Assembly (NCBI RefSeq): GCF_003096015.2
Contig: NZ_CP029185.2
Location: 3,134,001 to 3,198,000, forward strand
Direction: 5' to 3'
Source of the DNA: Limnobaculum parvum
GTDB taxonomy: Bacteria > Pseudomonadota > Gammaproteobacteria > Enterobacterales > Enterobacteriaceae
Length of the DNA stretch: 64,000 bases
In this document: in pieces, positions 55,270 through 64,000 of the stretch
Layout of the letters: each line of letters opens with the position of its first letter
How positions within the stretch are numbered: the first letter of the stretch is position 1
The notes under the pieces: model-generated
What the model saw: only the letters and a program-made list of their open reading frames with translations
Databases searched by the model: none
What the model was told of the DNA's origin: nothing
Position numbers and translations under genes: made by a program

Positions 55270-55763
55270 TACTCTCAATCTCCTTAAGATAAAAACAAAA
55301 TAAGGGTCGTGCTTACATCAATAGAAATAAGCATCAGATCTGTTTATAAAAATCGACGAACTGCTTTTAGTACTTTCTTATTTATTGTTATCGACCTGTT
55401 ATTCTCGACATAGTCGTCGGTGGAATTATCTAACCTTCGCAAATAAACACAGTAGCTGGAGGAAAACACACTCTCATCAATTGCGTCAGATAATGCGTTA
55501 AACCAAATAATAATTATGTGACGCAGACTAAATTGAAGTTATAAATTTAATGTTTTTAATTACCCTTTTAATTCTTATTAACTTTATATTGTTAACTATT
55601 CATATGAATAAAATAACCCACAAAGAAAAAATGGCACTTACCAAGGAATAATAAGTACCAAGATAGAGAAACAAATAGGAAATTTAATTATGACCTATTC
55701 GAATCTATATATTTTCTCATTGTTATTGCTTAATTCATCAAGAATATAAAAGATGATTTATTA
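55270..55763. promoter_or_regulatory. Spacer between the PrpF-like gene and citT
   Basis: About 490 bp of AT-rich DNA with no gene. It probably holds the citT promoter; no hairpin strong enough to end the citC-prpF transcript was seen. Confidence 0.4.
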
Positions 55764-56909
55764 TTAATTAAATTCGATATCGCCCCTCATCAACACCCGG
55801 GCAGTTCGATATACCGTTCCATTTAATACCTTCAGTTCACCGTTCTGTTTTTCTACTTCTGCGCTGACCGATAAGACTCCGCTGCAATGACCGATATTCA
55901 ACTCATCTTTTTCACTACAGTTCCCGGCTATTTCATAGACCAGCGTTCCCGGGATTTTAGCCGCTACGCCAATACAAACACCGCCAGTAATGGCCAGTAC
56001 CGGGTGCAGTTTTCCCATAGACAGCATTCTGGCCTGAATATCGATGGCGTTGGCTGTCACCACTTGACCGGACAGACTGGTATAGCCCATCGGTGGTGCA
56101 ATAAAGCAGAACTTTGGTACCGCCTGACTATTGTGCTTAGCATCATTCATATCTTTCGCCAGCCCGATCAGTACCGCCGCCGCCTCACGAATAGCTAGCA
56201 TTCGGTCTAAGAGCTTAACATTACAGTCTATTTCAGTCGGCAATTCATTGCCGGTAAGACCTAAATCAGCGGCTCTGACAAATACTAGCGGGTTTGCTGC
56301 ATCGACAATGGTAATTTCCGTTGGCCCATAACCGGGTACCTCGATCACATCCTTAGGCTGCCCTGTTGGCAGTAATTTTCCCGTTACTGCACCGCCGGGA
56401 GAAAGAAAGTCCAACTGGATGCGAGCACCGGTACCGGGCACACCGGAAATAGAGAAATCACCGTTATATACCACTTTCCCTGCTTTGACTGGCACATGGG
56501 AAACGATAGTTTTTTGGGTATTAGTATTGAAGATTTTAACTTTGGTTAGCGGTTCAGTGATCTCATCCACCAGTCCATTTTCAATGGCAAATGGACCTAC
56601 CGCAGAAGAGATATTGCCGCAGTTTCCTTTACGATCGACTGCATTAGTCGCCGTTTCAACCTGACAAAAGGTGTAATTGACACTGTTCTTCTCACCAGCG
56701 CGCTTTCCTACGATCATGGCTTTACTGGTAGTTGATGTTCCACCACCCATGCCGTTAATCTGACGCCCTGAAGGATCGCTGCTGCCATAAATGCGGCACA
56801 ACAGCTTGTCCTGTTCTGAAACGTCTGGAGGAAGAGAGTCCTCCACAAAACAGCCAGCTTTACTGGTTCCCCCGCGCATCCAGAAGCAGGGAATGGTACG
56901 ACTTTCCAC
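55764..56909 (-). CDS. PrpF-family isomerase (methylaconitate/aconitate isomerase-like)
   Basis: A 381-residue protein of the PrpF family, whose members shift double bonds or isomerise tricarboxylates (2-methylaconitate isomerase, aconitate isomerase, 4-oxalomesaconate tautomerase). Signatures are FWMRGGTSKAGCFV, with the conserved catalytic-region Cys, the mid-protein GNCGNISSAVGPFAIENG, and GHCSGVLSVSAEV near the end. The start is GTG at 56909 with GGAGGAG 6 nt upstream. It lies 21 bp after citG on the same strand, so it is the last gene of the citCDEFXG transcript. A linked aconitase or methylcitrate gene is absent. Its substrate may be aconitate derived from or destined for citrate; this is inference. 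Confidence 0.8.
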   Translation of the reverse strand: MESRTIPCFWMRGGTSKAGCFVEDSLPPDVSEQDKLLCRIYGSSDPSGRQINGMGGGTSTTSKAMIVGKRAGEKNSVNYTFCQVETATNAVDRKGNCGNISSAVGPFAIENGLVDEITEPLTKVKIFNTNTQKTIVSHVPVKAGKVVYNGDFSISGVPGTGARIQLDFLSPGGAVTGKLLPTGQPKDVIEVPGYGPTEITIVDAANPLVFVRAADLGLTGNELPTEIDCNVKLLDRMLAIREAAAVLIGLAKDMNDAKHNSQAVPKFCFIAPPMGYTSLSGQVVTANAIDIQARMLSMGKLHPVLAITGGVCIGVAAKIPGTLVYEIAGNCSEKDELNIGHCSGVLSVSAEVEKQNGELKVLNGTVYRTARVLMRGDIEFN

Positions 56910-56930
56910 AATAAACTCCTCCAGCGATGA

Positions 56931-57848
56931 TTAATTAATATTCTTGCTATGGGATTCAGGAAATTGAGCTAGAAACCAGGTCACAATCAGCAAATCTGCG
57001 CTGCCACCGGGGCTTAAATTTCGCTCAATGCACTGCCGATCGAACGCTTTTAGTTTGGTGATGTAATCCGTTTGCATAACCCCCCCCTCGGCTAGAAACT
57101 GTTGTGCCGTTTGCTGCAGCCAGCGTAAACCTTCTGGCCCGCCGCGGGAGGCGACGTTGGTATCACCATTTACCGCCATCAGGCTCAGTAATGCTTGTAA
57201 TAAGGCTCGCTGCGGGTCAATTCCCTGAGCTATCAAACATTGATAAACCGGTAATGAAATGGTCAACACTGACTGGAAACCCGATTCAGCTTCACCGCGA
57301 GCACCAGACAGCCCATACTGGCGATAGAGCCGCTGGCCCGCTGTCAGCGCCTGATTATTCTGCTCCAGTTCACGCATCACCATGCCGTGACTCATGGCAG
57401 CCACTTCATGACATAAACTTTTTTGAGTAACCGCTTTCTGATTTGAAACCAGCCTTCCCATCGCTGTTGCCAGTAATCCCAGTGAGAAAATCGTGCCTTT
57501 ATGGGTATTTACGCCGGATGTAGCTTTATACATCGATGCTTCACACGCCATCCCCAACGGCCGTAAACCGTACAGAATGTCGCTGCTGGGTTGCATATGG
57601 GTACTCATGCCGTATTCGATGAAATAAGGAATCCAAACCCGAATAGCTTCTGCGCTGCGGTAAAAATCCGTCAGGTCCATATCTTTATGTGCGCCGTTAT
57701 TACGCATATCGACTAGACCGGGTTTAGGCGTCAAATTGACTTCGTTAAGCATGGCACTGTTGGCCAATTGGCTGCAGCGTACTACCCAAGGTAGCTTATT
57801 GAGTTCCAGACGATGAGCGGCATTCGCCGAATCCATTGAGTTAAACAT
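56931..57848 (-). CDS. citG: Triphosphoribosyl-dephospho-CoA synthase CitG
   Basis: Makes the precursor of the citrate lyase prosthetic group from ATP and dephospho-CoA. NEVNLTPKPGLVDMRNNGAHKDM, GVNTHKGTIFSLGLL, LSGARGEAESGF, NGDTNVASRGG and ERNLSPGGSADLL are all as in E. coli CitG (292 residues; here 305). It overlaps citX by 8 bp. An 8-base C run on the plus strand (about 57080-57087) is read in frame, unlike the shorter runs in gspH, gspI and gltB. Confidence 0.95.
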   Translation of the reverse strand: MFNSMDSANAAHRLELNKLPWVVRCSQLANSAMLNEVNLTPKPGLVDMRNNGAHKDMDLTDFYRSAEAIRVWIPYFIEYGMSTHMQPSSDILYGLRPLGMACEASMYKATSGVNTHKGTIFSLGLLATAMGRLVSNQKAVTQKSLCHEVAAMSHGMVMRELEQNNQALTAGQRLYRQYGLSGARGEAESGFQSVLTISLPVYQCLIAQGIDPQRALLQALLSLMAVNGDTNVASRGGPEGLRWLQQTAQQFLAEGGVMQTDYITKLKAFDRQCIERNLSPGGSADLLIVTWFLAQFPESHSKNIN

Positions 57849-58371
57849 GACTGATTAAATCCTCCATCGCCTGATGCAACGCCAGTACAGAATGGGTACG
57901 TTCACGGGCGCAAATTCGCGCATCGCGGGAGCAGAGAAAACACGGTCTTGGCTCCATCCCCATCGATTGCCGGGAGATAATGCCTTCGCTGCCGATCACA
58001 TCGATATCCCATAGGCGGCCAACCGCATTTCGCTCTTCACTTTCTACACAAGCACGTTTAACCACTCTGGCGTCATTGCTGATTGCCAGCAGCCCTTCCG
58101 GGCCGGTAGGCAACCCAAAAACGGCCTTATCAACAACATGCCACTTCTGCTGCTGACATAGCTTATCCAACGTTTGCCAAGCCAGGTTGAAGGCTTGACG
58201 TACTACCGTGCTGTCTTTAATTTCACCCGGAACCACAACGGTTAATGAAATCAGCGTGGTTTGATATTGGGCTAACCAGAGCTGTTGCCGTTCCTGACGG
58301 GCCTCTCTGCTCAACAAAATCTCTTCCAGCGTGACTTTATGATAACTCGCCTGTTCCGGGAGAATATTCAT
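57841..58371 (-). CDS. citX: Holo-ACP synthase CitX (apo-citrate lyase phosphoribosyl-dephospho-CoA transferase)
   Basis: Attaches the prosthetic group to the CitD acyl-carrier subunit. The 176-residue sequence has VTLEEILLSREARQERQQ at the start and DIDVIGSEGIISRQSMGM with RPCFLCSRDARICARERTH near the end, the CitX signature. A separate citX, rather than a citX-citG fusion, is the E. coli arrangement. Confidence 0.93.
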   Translation of the reverse strand: MNILPEQASYHKVTLEEILLSREARQERQQLWLAQYQTTLISLTVVVPGEIKDSTVVRQAFNLAWQTLDKLCQQQKWHVVDKAVFGLPTGPEGLLAISNDARVVKRACVESEERNAVGRLWDIDVIGSEGIISRQSMGMEPRPCFLCSRDARICARERTHSVLALHQAMEDLISHV

Positions 58372-58378
58372 CGCACGG

Positions 58379-59935
58379 TTACTCTTTTATCTGATTAATA
58401 ACATCAATCACTGAACCATCACGATAGCGAACCACCGCCACCACCCGATCGGTAAACTCAATTGGCTTTGGTTTACCGGTTAGCACTAATGCACGCTGGT
58501 AAAGATCATGAATGCTAATGATCTCCATGCCAGCTTTCTGTAACCGTTCTGCCAGTTCGGGGCGTGCAGGGTTAACCGCAATACCGTGGTCGGTAACCAG
58601 AATGTCAATACTGCTTCCTGGTGTGATCAGGGTTGTCACCTGCTCAACGATGGTTGGAATACGACCTCGCACTAGCGGTGCCACAATGATGGATAGCTTG
58701 GAAGCGGCTGCCGTATCACAGTGTCCACCGGATGCCCCGCGCAATACGCCATCGGAACCGGTGAGTACGTTAATATTGAACTGGGTATCGATTTCCAAAG
58801 CACTAAGAACCACCACATCCAGATGGTCGACAGAAGCGCCTTTGGAGGTGAAGTTGGCATATTGGTTCGCGCTGATTTCAACGTGATTTGGATTACGGGC
58901 CAGTGACGCGGCCGCACCGCTATCAAAGCTCTGTACATCCAGCAGTTTTTCGATAAGCCCCTTCTCGTGCAGGTCAACCATGGCCGCCGTAATTCCGCCT
59001 AAAGCAAAACCGGCGGTAATTTTCTGGCTACGCATTTTGTTTTCCAGAAAACGCACTACCGCCAGTGAAGCGCCACCGGTACCGGTTTGCATCGAAAAAC
59101 CCTGTTTGAAATAGCCAGAATTAATAATCACTTCAGCCGCTCGGCGGGCAATCAATAGTTCGCGCGGGTTAGTGGTCATACGGGTCGCATCCGCACCAAT
59201 TTTACCCGCATCACCGACGCGATCGACCTGTACAATCAGATCCACTTGGTCCTGACAAATACTCAGCGGATGGTGAGGATAGGGCAAGATATCCTCCGTC
59301 AGCAGCACCACGGTTTTGGCGTGTTCGGCATCAACGCGGGCATAGCCCAATGAACCACAGCAGGCTTTGCCAGTAAAGCCATTGGCATTACCAAACTCAT
59401 CACATGCTGGAACGCCTAGGAAAGCCACATCGATGCTTAACTCGCCGGACTCCACCAAATTGACACGACCACCATGAGAGTGAACCTGAACCGGCTCTCT
59501 CAATAAACCACGGGAGATCTCTTCCGCCAGTGGCCCGCGAAGGCCAGAAGTGTAGATTCGGGTCACCACACCATTACGGATATGTTCAATCAACGGAGAG
59601 TGACAATCAGCCAATGAACTGGAAGCCAGCGTCAGGTTTTTGAACCCCATGGCGGCAATCTGTGCCATCACCAAATTGACGGTTAAATCCCCGCCGCGAA
59701 AAGCATGGTGGAAGGAGATAGTCATACCATCCTGCAAACCGGAACGGCGAACCGCATCTTCCAGCGAATTGCAGATTTTCTTATCTCTTGGCTTTTTTGA
59801 TTGCAAATTAGCCTTAGAGATATCGCGGAAAGGCGACAGTTGCAGCGGTGGTTTAGCGCCAGATTCTTCATCAAAGTCATTCAATTGCTGAAGCAGGCTA
59901 TTACATAAATTCGTTACACGTTGTTGGCGAGCCAT
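58379..59935 (-). CDS. citF: Citrate lyase alpha subunit (citrate:acetyl-ACP transferase)
   Basis: Transfers citrate onto the acyl-carrier subunit, releasing acetate. The 518-residue sequence contains GMTISFHHAFRGGDLTVN, SHGGRVNLVESGEL, DEFGNANGFTGKACCGSLGY and VTDHGIAVNPARPELAERL, matching CitF (about 510 in E. coli). The ATG has GAGGTG upstream. Confidence 0.96.
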   Translation of the reverse strand: MARQQRVTNLCNSLLQQLNDFDEESGAKPPLQLSPFRDISKANLQSKKPRDKKICNSLEDAVRRSGLQDGMTISFHHAFRGGDLTVNLVMAQIAAMGFKNLTLASSSLADCHSPLIEHIRNGVVTRIYTSGLRGPLAEEISRGLLREPVQVHSHGGRVNLVESGELSIDVAFLGVPACDEFGNANGFTGKACCGSLGYARVDAEHAKTVVLLTEDILPYPHHPLSICQDQVDLIVQVDRVGDAGKIGADATRMTTNPRELLIARRAAEVIINSGYFKQGFSMQTGTGGASLAVVRFLENKMRSQKITAGFALGGITAAMVDLHEKGLIEKLLDVQSFDSGAAASLARNPNHVEISANQYANFTSKGASVDHLDVVVLSALEIDTQFNINVLTGSDGVLRGASGGHCDTAAASKLSIIVAPLVRGRIPTIVEQVTTLITPGSSIDILVTDHGIAVNPARPELAERLQKAGMEIISIHDLYQRALVLTGKPKPIEFTDRVVAVVRYRDGSVIDVINQIKE

Positions 59936-59951
59936 TATTATTCACCTCATC

Positions 59952-60848
59952 TTATTCTTCACGAACGCCGGAAAGCGCTGCGCGTTGTACCACCAGACGA
60001 GCACGTTCAATAATCGGGCCGTCAATCATTTTGCCATTAAGCGAAACCACACCCAGACCTTCAGCCACCGCAGCTTCCGCAGCTTCAATTACTCGCTGAG
60101 CATGTTCCAGCTCTTTGATGGTTGGCGCATAGAGGTTATGAAGAAGTTCTATTTGACGAGGGTTAATCAATGATTTGCCATCAAAACCTAATTGTTTAAT
60201 ATGCGCCGCTTCATTTAGGAAGCCCTGCTCATTGTTAGCGTCAGAATAGATGGTATCAAATGCCGCAATTCCCGCCGCACGAGCAGCCTGAAGAATTGAA
60301 CAACGCGCAAAGAGTAACTCAATACCTTCCGGGGAACGCTCGGTACGCAAGTTACGCACATAGTCCTCGGCACCAAGTGCAATACCAATCAGGCGAGGTG
60401 AAGCCAGAGCGATTTCAACCGCATTATTGATGCCTTCGGCTGACTCAATCGCCGCCATCATACCGGTACTGCCAACTTCCCGGCCGCATTCCGCTTCAAT
60501 ACGAGCGATATGTTTTTCCATATCAACCACATCTTGAGCACTATCGGTCTTCGGCAAACGGACAATATCAACACCGCCGCGCACTACCGCTTCAAGATCT
60601 TTAATACCAAACTCAGAATCCAGCGCATTTACCCGCACAACAGTTTCAATGCTTTGATACATAGGATGCTGTAGAGCGTGGAATACCAGTAAACGCGCGG
60701 CATCTTTCTCTCTCAAAGCCACCGAGTCTTCTAGGTCGAACATGATGGCATCGGCAGAATAAATGAAGGAATTACTCACCATGGCAGCGTTAGCGCCGGG
60801 AACAAACAGCATACTGCGACGGACCCGCTGTTTTAGAGCTGGATTCAT
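59952..60848 (-). CDS. citE: Citrate lyase beta subunit (citryl-ACP oxaloacetate-lyase)
   Basis: Cleaves citryl-ACP to oxaloacetate and acetyl-ACP. The start at 60848 gives the ATGA overlap with citD and 298 residues. RRSMLFVPGANAAMV, MFDLEDSVALREKDAAR, VRLPKTDSAQDV and GFDGKSLINPRQIELLH are the HpcH/HpaI-fold motifs, with the Mg-binding acidic residues. Confidence 0.96.
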   Translation of the reverse strand: MNPALKQRVRRSMLFVPGANAAMVSNSFIYSADAIMFDLEDSVALREKDAARLLVFHALQHPMYQSIETVVRVNALDSEFGIKDLEAVVRGGVDIVRLPKTDSAQDVVDMEKHIARIEAECGREVGSTGMMAAIESAEGINNAVEIALASPRLIGIALGAEDYVRNLRTERSPEGIELLFARCSILQAARAAGIAAFDTIYSDANNEQGFLNEAAHIKQLGFDGKSLINPRQIELLHNLYAPTIKELEHAQRVIEAAEAAVAEGLGVVSLNGKMIDGPIIERARLVVQRAALSGVREE

Positions 60849-61141
60849 TTTAACGCCCCCCACGGAAGTTCCTTACTGTCACTGGCTCTTAGCAACACCG
60901 TTTGCAGACGAGCGCGTAAAATGCAATCCAGAGCGCCTTTATCATCAATGATCAGTTGAACGCCTGTCACACCCAGTTTGGCCAGCGTATCCATCACAGT
61001 TTCCCGAATAGCATCGCCAAACTGTTTCTCTACACTGCTGTTTAACTGCAGATCGATCTCCGACCCTCCTAGGGGTGCTATCCGTACCATGACATCACTT
61101 GACTCAAGTGTGCCGGCAACGGCCTCTTTTACAATTTTCAT
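60845..61141 (-). CDS. citD: Citrate lyase acyl-carrier (gamma) subunit
   Basis: A 98-residue acyl-carrier protein. Ser14 in AGTLESSDVMVRIAP is the expected attachment site for phosphoribosyl-dephospho-CoA. LNSSVEKQFGDAIRETVMDT and DDKGALDCILRARLQT follow E. coli CitD. It overlaps both citC and citE by 4 bp. Confidence 0.97.
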   Translation of the reverse strand: MKIVKEAVAGTLESSDVMVRIAPLGGSEIDLQLNSSVEKQFGDAIRETVMDTLAKLGVTGVQLIIDDKGALDCILRARLQTVLLRASDSKELPWGALK

Positions 61142-62214
61142 AATTCACCTACGGTAATAACAGATTCTTCTGAGGAGGTTCCTGCACTTTTCTGTCGAAT
61201 ATTTGGATTATTAATTAAATAGTTATAAGTGCAGTCGGGTACCAAATTAGCAATAACATCCATCTGTTTTTTAGCCAACAAACGACGTACCCAAGAAGCT
61301 GAAATAGCCGTGCCTTCGTGCTGCAAGCGCTCTATTTCAACTAACTCAATAGGAGGGAAAGTTAATTCAGGGGTATTTAGCCAGTAACGCATATCGGCGT
61401 TATATTTGCTGGTCACCTCGCAAAAAGGCTCGGTACCCACAAAGCGATGAGTAACACCCAACGCCGAGGCCAAATACTGGCGGAAAATTTTCAGGTCAAT
61501 TTCGGTATAGCAGTTATCAACAATACCCTGCTCTTTAATAAAGTAACAAGGGAAGGTCGCCCGGGAAATCATATACTCCGATCCGGGATGTACCGTCAGA
61601 TTAGGAATATTCGCCGTTCCTTCGGTGACCAGTCTTAAGCGATCGACATAGGGAAAAGTGGAAGTATTCTCTTTAACTAAAAACAGATGAAGCCAGTCAC
61701 ACTGTGCTGCCGCCTGCTGCACCAAATATTGATGCCCCAGCGTAAACGGATTGGCATTCATTATAATACAACCAATCTTTTCCCCAGGCTGACGACTGGT
61801 GGCTAACTGCTGACTATAACGATGTAACCGGCAGTTGCTATTTTCCATTAAAACCACAATACCGGGAACCGAAGCGATAGGGAAAAAACCACACTGGCGA
61901 AACAAAACTTCATTTTGGGTTTTAGTATAAATAAACAGATGGCTATGATGGCGTTCATAAGCCAGATTAACCAGTTCAGTAGCCAGAGAGAGCGCTATCC
62001 CTTCTCCCCGCAGTTCTTCATTAATAGCAATGCATTTAATGATATTATCCGCAATACCACCGCAGGCGATAATTTGGCTATCACGCATGACGGTAATAAA
62101 CTCTTCAACCGATGTATCAATATTCAAATCGTTCTTACGCAGAAACTTGGTGATCTCAGCTATCTTTTTATACTCTGAACGTTTTACACGACTGAATATT
62201 GTTGAGTTATACAT
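61138..62214 (-). CDS. citC: [Citrate (pro-3S)-lyase] ligase CitC
   Basis: Activates citrate lyase by acetylating the thiol of its prosthetic group using ATP and acetate. Residues about 1-130 are a GNAT-like domain (LRGEGIALSLATELVNLAY). Residues about 145-340 form a nucleotidyltransferase domain with IGCIIMNANPFTLGHQYLV and SASWVRRLLAKKQ. First gene of the cit operon, divergent from the sensor kinase. Confidence 0.95.
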   Translation of the reverse strand: MYNSTIFSRVKRSEYKKIAEITKFLRKNDLNIDTSVEEFITVMRDSQIIACGGIADNIIKCIAINEELRGEGIALSLATELVNLAYERHHSHLFIYTKTQNEVLFRQCGFFPIASVPGIVVLMENSNCRLHRYSQQLATSRQPGEKIGCIIMNANPFTLGHQYLVQQAAAQCDWLHLFLVKENTSTFPYVDRLRLVTEGTANIPNLTVHPGSEYMISRATFPCYFIKEQGIVDNCYTEIDLKIFRQYLASALGVTHRFVGTEPFCEVTSKYNADMRYWLNTPELTFPPIELVEIERLQHEGTAISASWVRRLLAKKQMDVIANLVPDCTYNYLINNPNIRQKSAGTSSEESVITVGEL

Positions 62215-62549
62215 GTTCTATTCTCTATATAAGTATTTAGCTATAGCAATAAAGAAAAACACTGTGCTTACCTACAGTTTCATCAGAAATTAATAATTAA
62301 AATAAAATGATGCGTGTAACATTATCGGGAATGTTATTTTAATAATAAAAAAATAAGCAAATTGGCTAATAAAATCATCGATAACATCATAGTAACTAGG
62401 CTGAGGGAGTTAATTGATCTGCTTCACACTTAGCCGAATAAACATTAACATCTTAATGGTTTTTATTTTTTTTATTAATTAAATGCATTTTATAAATAAA
62501 TTAATTATATTCACTCCTCACACTTCAAATAATAAAAAGTGAATGTTAA
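62215..62549. promoter_or_regulatory. Divergent citC / citA control region
   Basis: 335 bp, very AT-rich, with long A/T tracts (about 62330-62520). It should carry the promoters of both the citrate lyase operon and the sensor kinase, and the binding sites of the CitB/DpiA-type response regulator. No repeated box could be assigned by eye. Confidence 0.5.
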
Positions 62550-64000
62550 ATGCGTATTAAAACGAAAAAGGAATATATTAAGGATATGTTAAAAAACATG
62601 TCATTCCAATGGCGTGTATTCTTATTATTACTTGTCGCTTTTACGCTCCTGTTAGGCGCATTAAACAAATTCATGGAATATCAGTTGGATAATTATCTGA
62701 CCGATAAAGTTAGTGAAATCGCCATGAACCAGGCCAAAATCATTGCATCAATGGATGATGTCATCGAAGGCGTAGAACAGAGAGATACTCAAAAACTTAA
62801 AAAAATCGCCGACCGTCTTAGTATGGAATCCAACTTTAGCTATTTGGTTATTGGCGATGAAAACTCCATCCGCCTGTATCACCCCAATCCGGAAAAGATC
62901 GGCTATACCATGCAGTGGAATAAACCCGGTGCGCTGGAACGAGGCGAAAGTTATATTATCAGCAGCGAAGGTTCGATGGGTCTGGCACTGAGGGCGAAGA
63001 CCCCTATATGGAATAAAAATAATCAGGTCATCGGTGTCATATCGCTAGGGTATCTCAACAGTAAAATTGATATGTGGCGCTCCAATCAAATCCTTCCCCT
63101 CACCAGTGCCCTTCTGTTCATTCTGTTTATTCTTATTCTTCTCTCTTGGCAATTCTCCACCCATATTAAAAAGCAGATGATGGGTATGGAACCCATGGAA
63201 ATTGCCAGAGTACAGCGCCAGCAAGATGCGCTGTTTGGTGCCGTTTTCGAAGGGCTTATCGCCGTAGATACAGAAGGCAAGATCACCGCTATCAATCAGA
63301 ATGCCCAAAAAATGTTAAAACTGGCCGGTGCGGTAAAATATCTGGTGGGGCATCAGGTTCAGGACTTAATTACCCCCTCTGACTACTTTCTTGAAACCAG
63401 CGGCACCAATCGTATTGATGATCTGCTTATCATTAATAGTTTAAAAATTATTGCTAACCGAGTGGGAATTTGGATTGACGGTGAGTTTCAAGGCTGGGTT
63501 ATCAGCTTTCGGCGGCATGATGAGATTAATACTCTCAGCGCCCAACTTAGCCAAATCCAACAATACGTTGAAAACCTGCGTACGCTACGCCACGAACATC
63601 TTAACTGGATCTCCACCATTGGCGGATTGCTGCAGCTAAAAGAGTATGACCGTGCGCTGGAGATGGTTAAATTCGAATCATCTAACCAACAGTCCCTCAT
63701 TGATAGTATTAGCCAAATGTTTCAAAACCGCCTGATCGCTGGCCTGTTGTTTGGTAAGTATCATCGGGCGAAAGAGCTCGGGTTGGAAATGCAGTTTGTT
63801 CCCGGCAGTACACTGAATGTCAACGCTAATCCACTCACGGACAATGAGTTAGCCAGCATTCTTGGAAACTTGTTGAATAATGCCTTCGAAGCCACATTAA
63901 AAAATCCTAATAGTAATAAACTGATTGAGTTTTTTATCTCCGATGAAGGCTCTGAACTGATTATTGAAGTTTCAGATAATGGCTGCGGCATTGATCCTGA
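62550..64000 (+). CDS. citA: CitA/DpiB-type citrate sensor histidine kinase (truncated by window edge)
   Basis: The frame stays open to the window end (483 codons visible). One membrane segment (about 22-42) precedes a periplasmic PAS-like (Cache) domain, about 45-170, with RLSMESNFSYLVIGD and IRLYHPNPEKIG, typical of citrate and dicarboxylate sensors of the CitA/DcuS group. A second membrane segment (about 180-200) leads to a cytoplasmic PAS (about 220-325) and the DHp motif LRHEHLNWISTIGGLLQLKE, phosphoacceptor probably His348. The N-box ILGNLLNNAFEAT and the G1 region start are visible before the cut. It is divergent from citC as in E. coli and Klebsiella, and expected to switch on the cit operon when citrate is present. 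Confidence 0.9.
   Translation, partial: MRIKTKKEYIKDMLKNMSFQWRVFLLLLVAFTLLLGALNKFMEYQLDNYLTDKVSEIAMNQAKIIASMDDVIEGVEQRDTQKLKKIADRLSMESNFSYLVIGDENSIRLYHPNPEKIGYTMQWNKPGALERGESYIISSEGSMGLALRAKTPIWNKNNQVIGVISLGYLNSKIDMWRSNQILPLTSALLFILFILILLSWQFSTHIKKQMMGMEPMEIARVQRQQDALFGAVFEGLIAVDTEGKITAINQNAQKMLKLAGAVKYLVGHQVQDLITPSDYFLETSGTNRIDDLLIINSLKIIANRVGIWIDGEFQGWVISFRRHDEINTLSAQLSQIQQYVENLRTLRHEHLNWISTIGGLLQLKEYDRALEMVKFESSNQQSLIDSISQMFQNRLIAGLLFGKYHRAKELGLEMQFVPGSTLNVNANPLTDNELASILGNLLNNAFEATLKNPNSNKLIEFFISDEGSELIIEVSDNGCGIDP

Noticed and set aside
57080..57087. C8 run in citG as another frameshift site
   Set aside because: The citG frame is continuous through it and matches the family on both sides.

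Overview
The window is bacterial chromosome from a gammaproteobacterium of the order Enterobacterales. The evidence is the conserved blocks rsmI / lpoA-yraN-diaA-dolP, mtgA-elbB-arcB-yhcC-gltBD and rplM-rpsI-sspAB, which keep the gene order and protein similarity of Escherichia coli, together with an enteric-type rnpB. The mix of a chitinolytic type II secretion locus, citrate fermentation and TMAO respiration suggests an environmental or gut-associated genus, possibly in the Budviciaceae (Budvicia, Pragia, Limnobaculum). That family placement is inference. No prophage, IS element, CRISPR array, tRNA or rRNA was seen.

Layout. 1-3.2 kb: two ABC-2 permeases (the first cut by the window edge), a DUF4136 lipoprotein and yiaA. 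3.6-7.3 kb: a TMAO reductase pair, pentaheme cytochrome plus Tat-exported molybdoenzyme. 7.8-11.5 kb: a PLP-dependent basic amino acid decarboxylase with a PotE-like antiporter, probably an acid-stress or polyamine pair. 11.7-13.1 kb: a small gene broken by a 4-nt duplication, a small lipoprotein and an orphan terminator. 13.2-18.0 kb: rnpB, rsmI and the lpoA-yraN-diaA-dolP operon. 18.2-39.2 kb: a chitin-utilisation and secretion locus, with an IprA/YaiV-like regulator, a lytic transglycosylase, two large multidomain GH18 chitinases, the operon gspCDEFGHIJKLMO and the divergent gspAB. 39.3-53.5 kb: housekeeping genes. 53.8-64 kb: a citrate fermentation locus, citC-D-E-F-X-G, then a PrpF-family isomerase, then citT, with a divergent CitA/DpiB-type sensor kinase running off the window edge.

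How the genes work together. The chitinases carry Sec signal peptides and are the obvious substrates of the adjacent T2SS, as in E. coli where Gsp secretes ChiA. CitT imports citrate, CitDEF cleaves it, and CitC, CitX and CitG build and load the prosthetic group. The TMAO reductase pair gives anaerobic respiration, and ArcB reports redox state.

Most notable observations. Three genes (gspH, gspI, gltB) each appear exactly one base short in a 6-nt homopolymer; adding one base restores a textbook protein and, for gspH and gspI, the expected overlap with the next gene. This is either a sequencing artefact or real decay. A fourth gene is broken differently, by a GATG tandem duplication. The GspA ATPase domain has lost recognisable Walker A and B motifs. 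A PrpF-like isomerase sits unusually inside the citrate lyase operon. Several non-coding structures (gltB leader, rnpB downstream hairpin, 12-bp repeats between arcB and elbB) have no annotated role.
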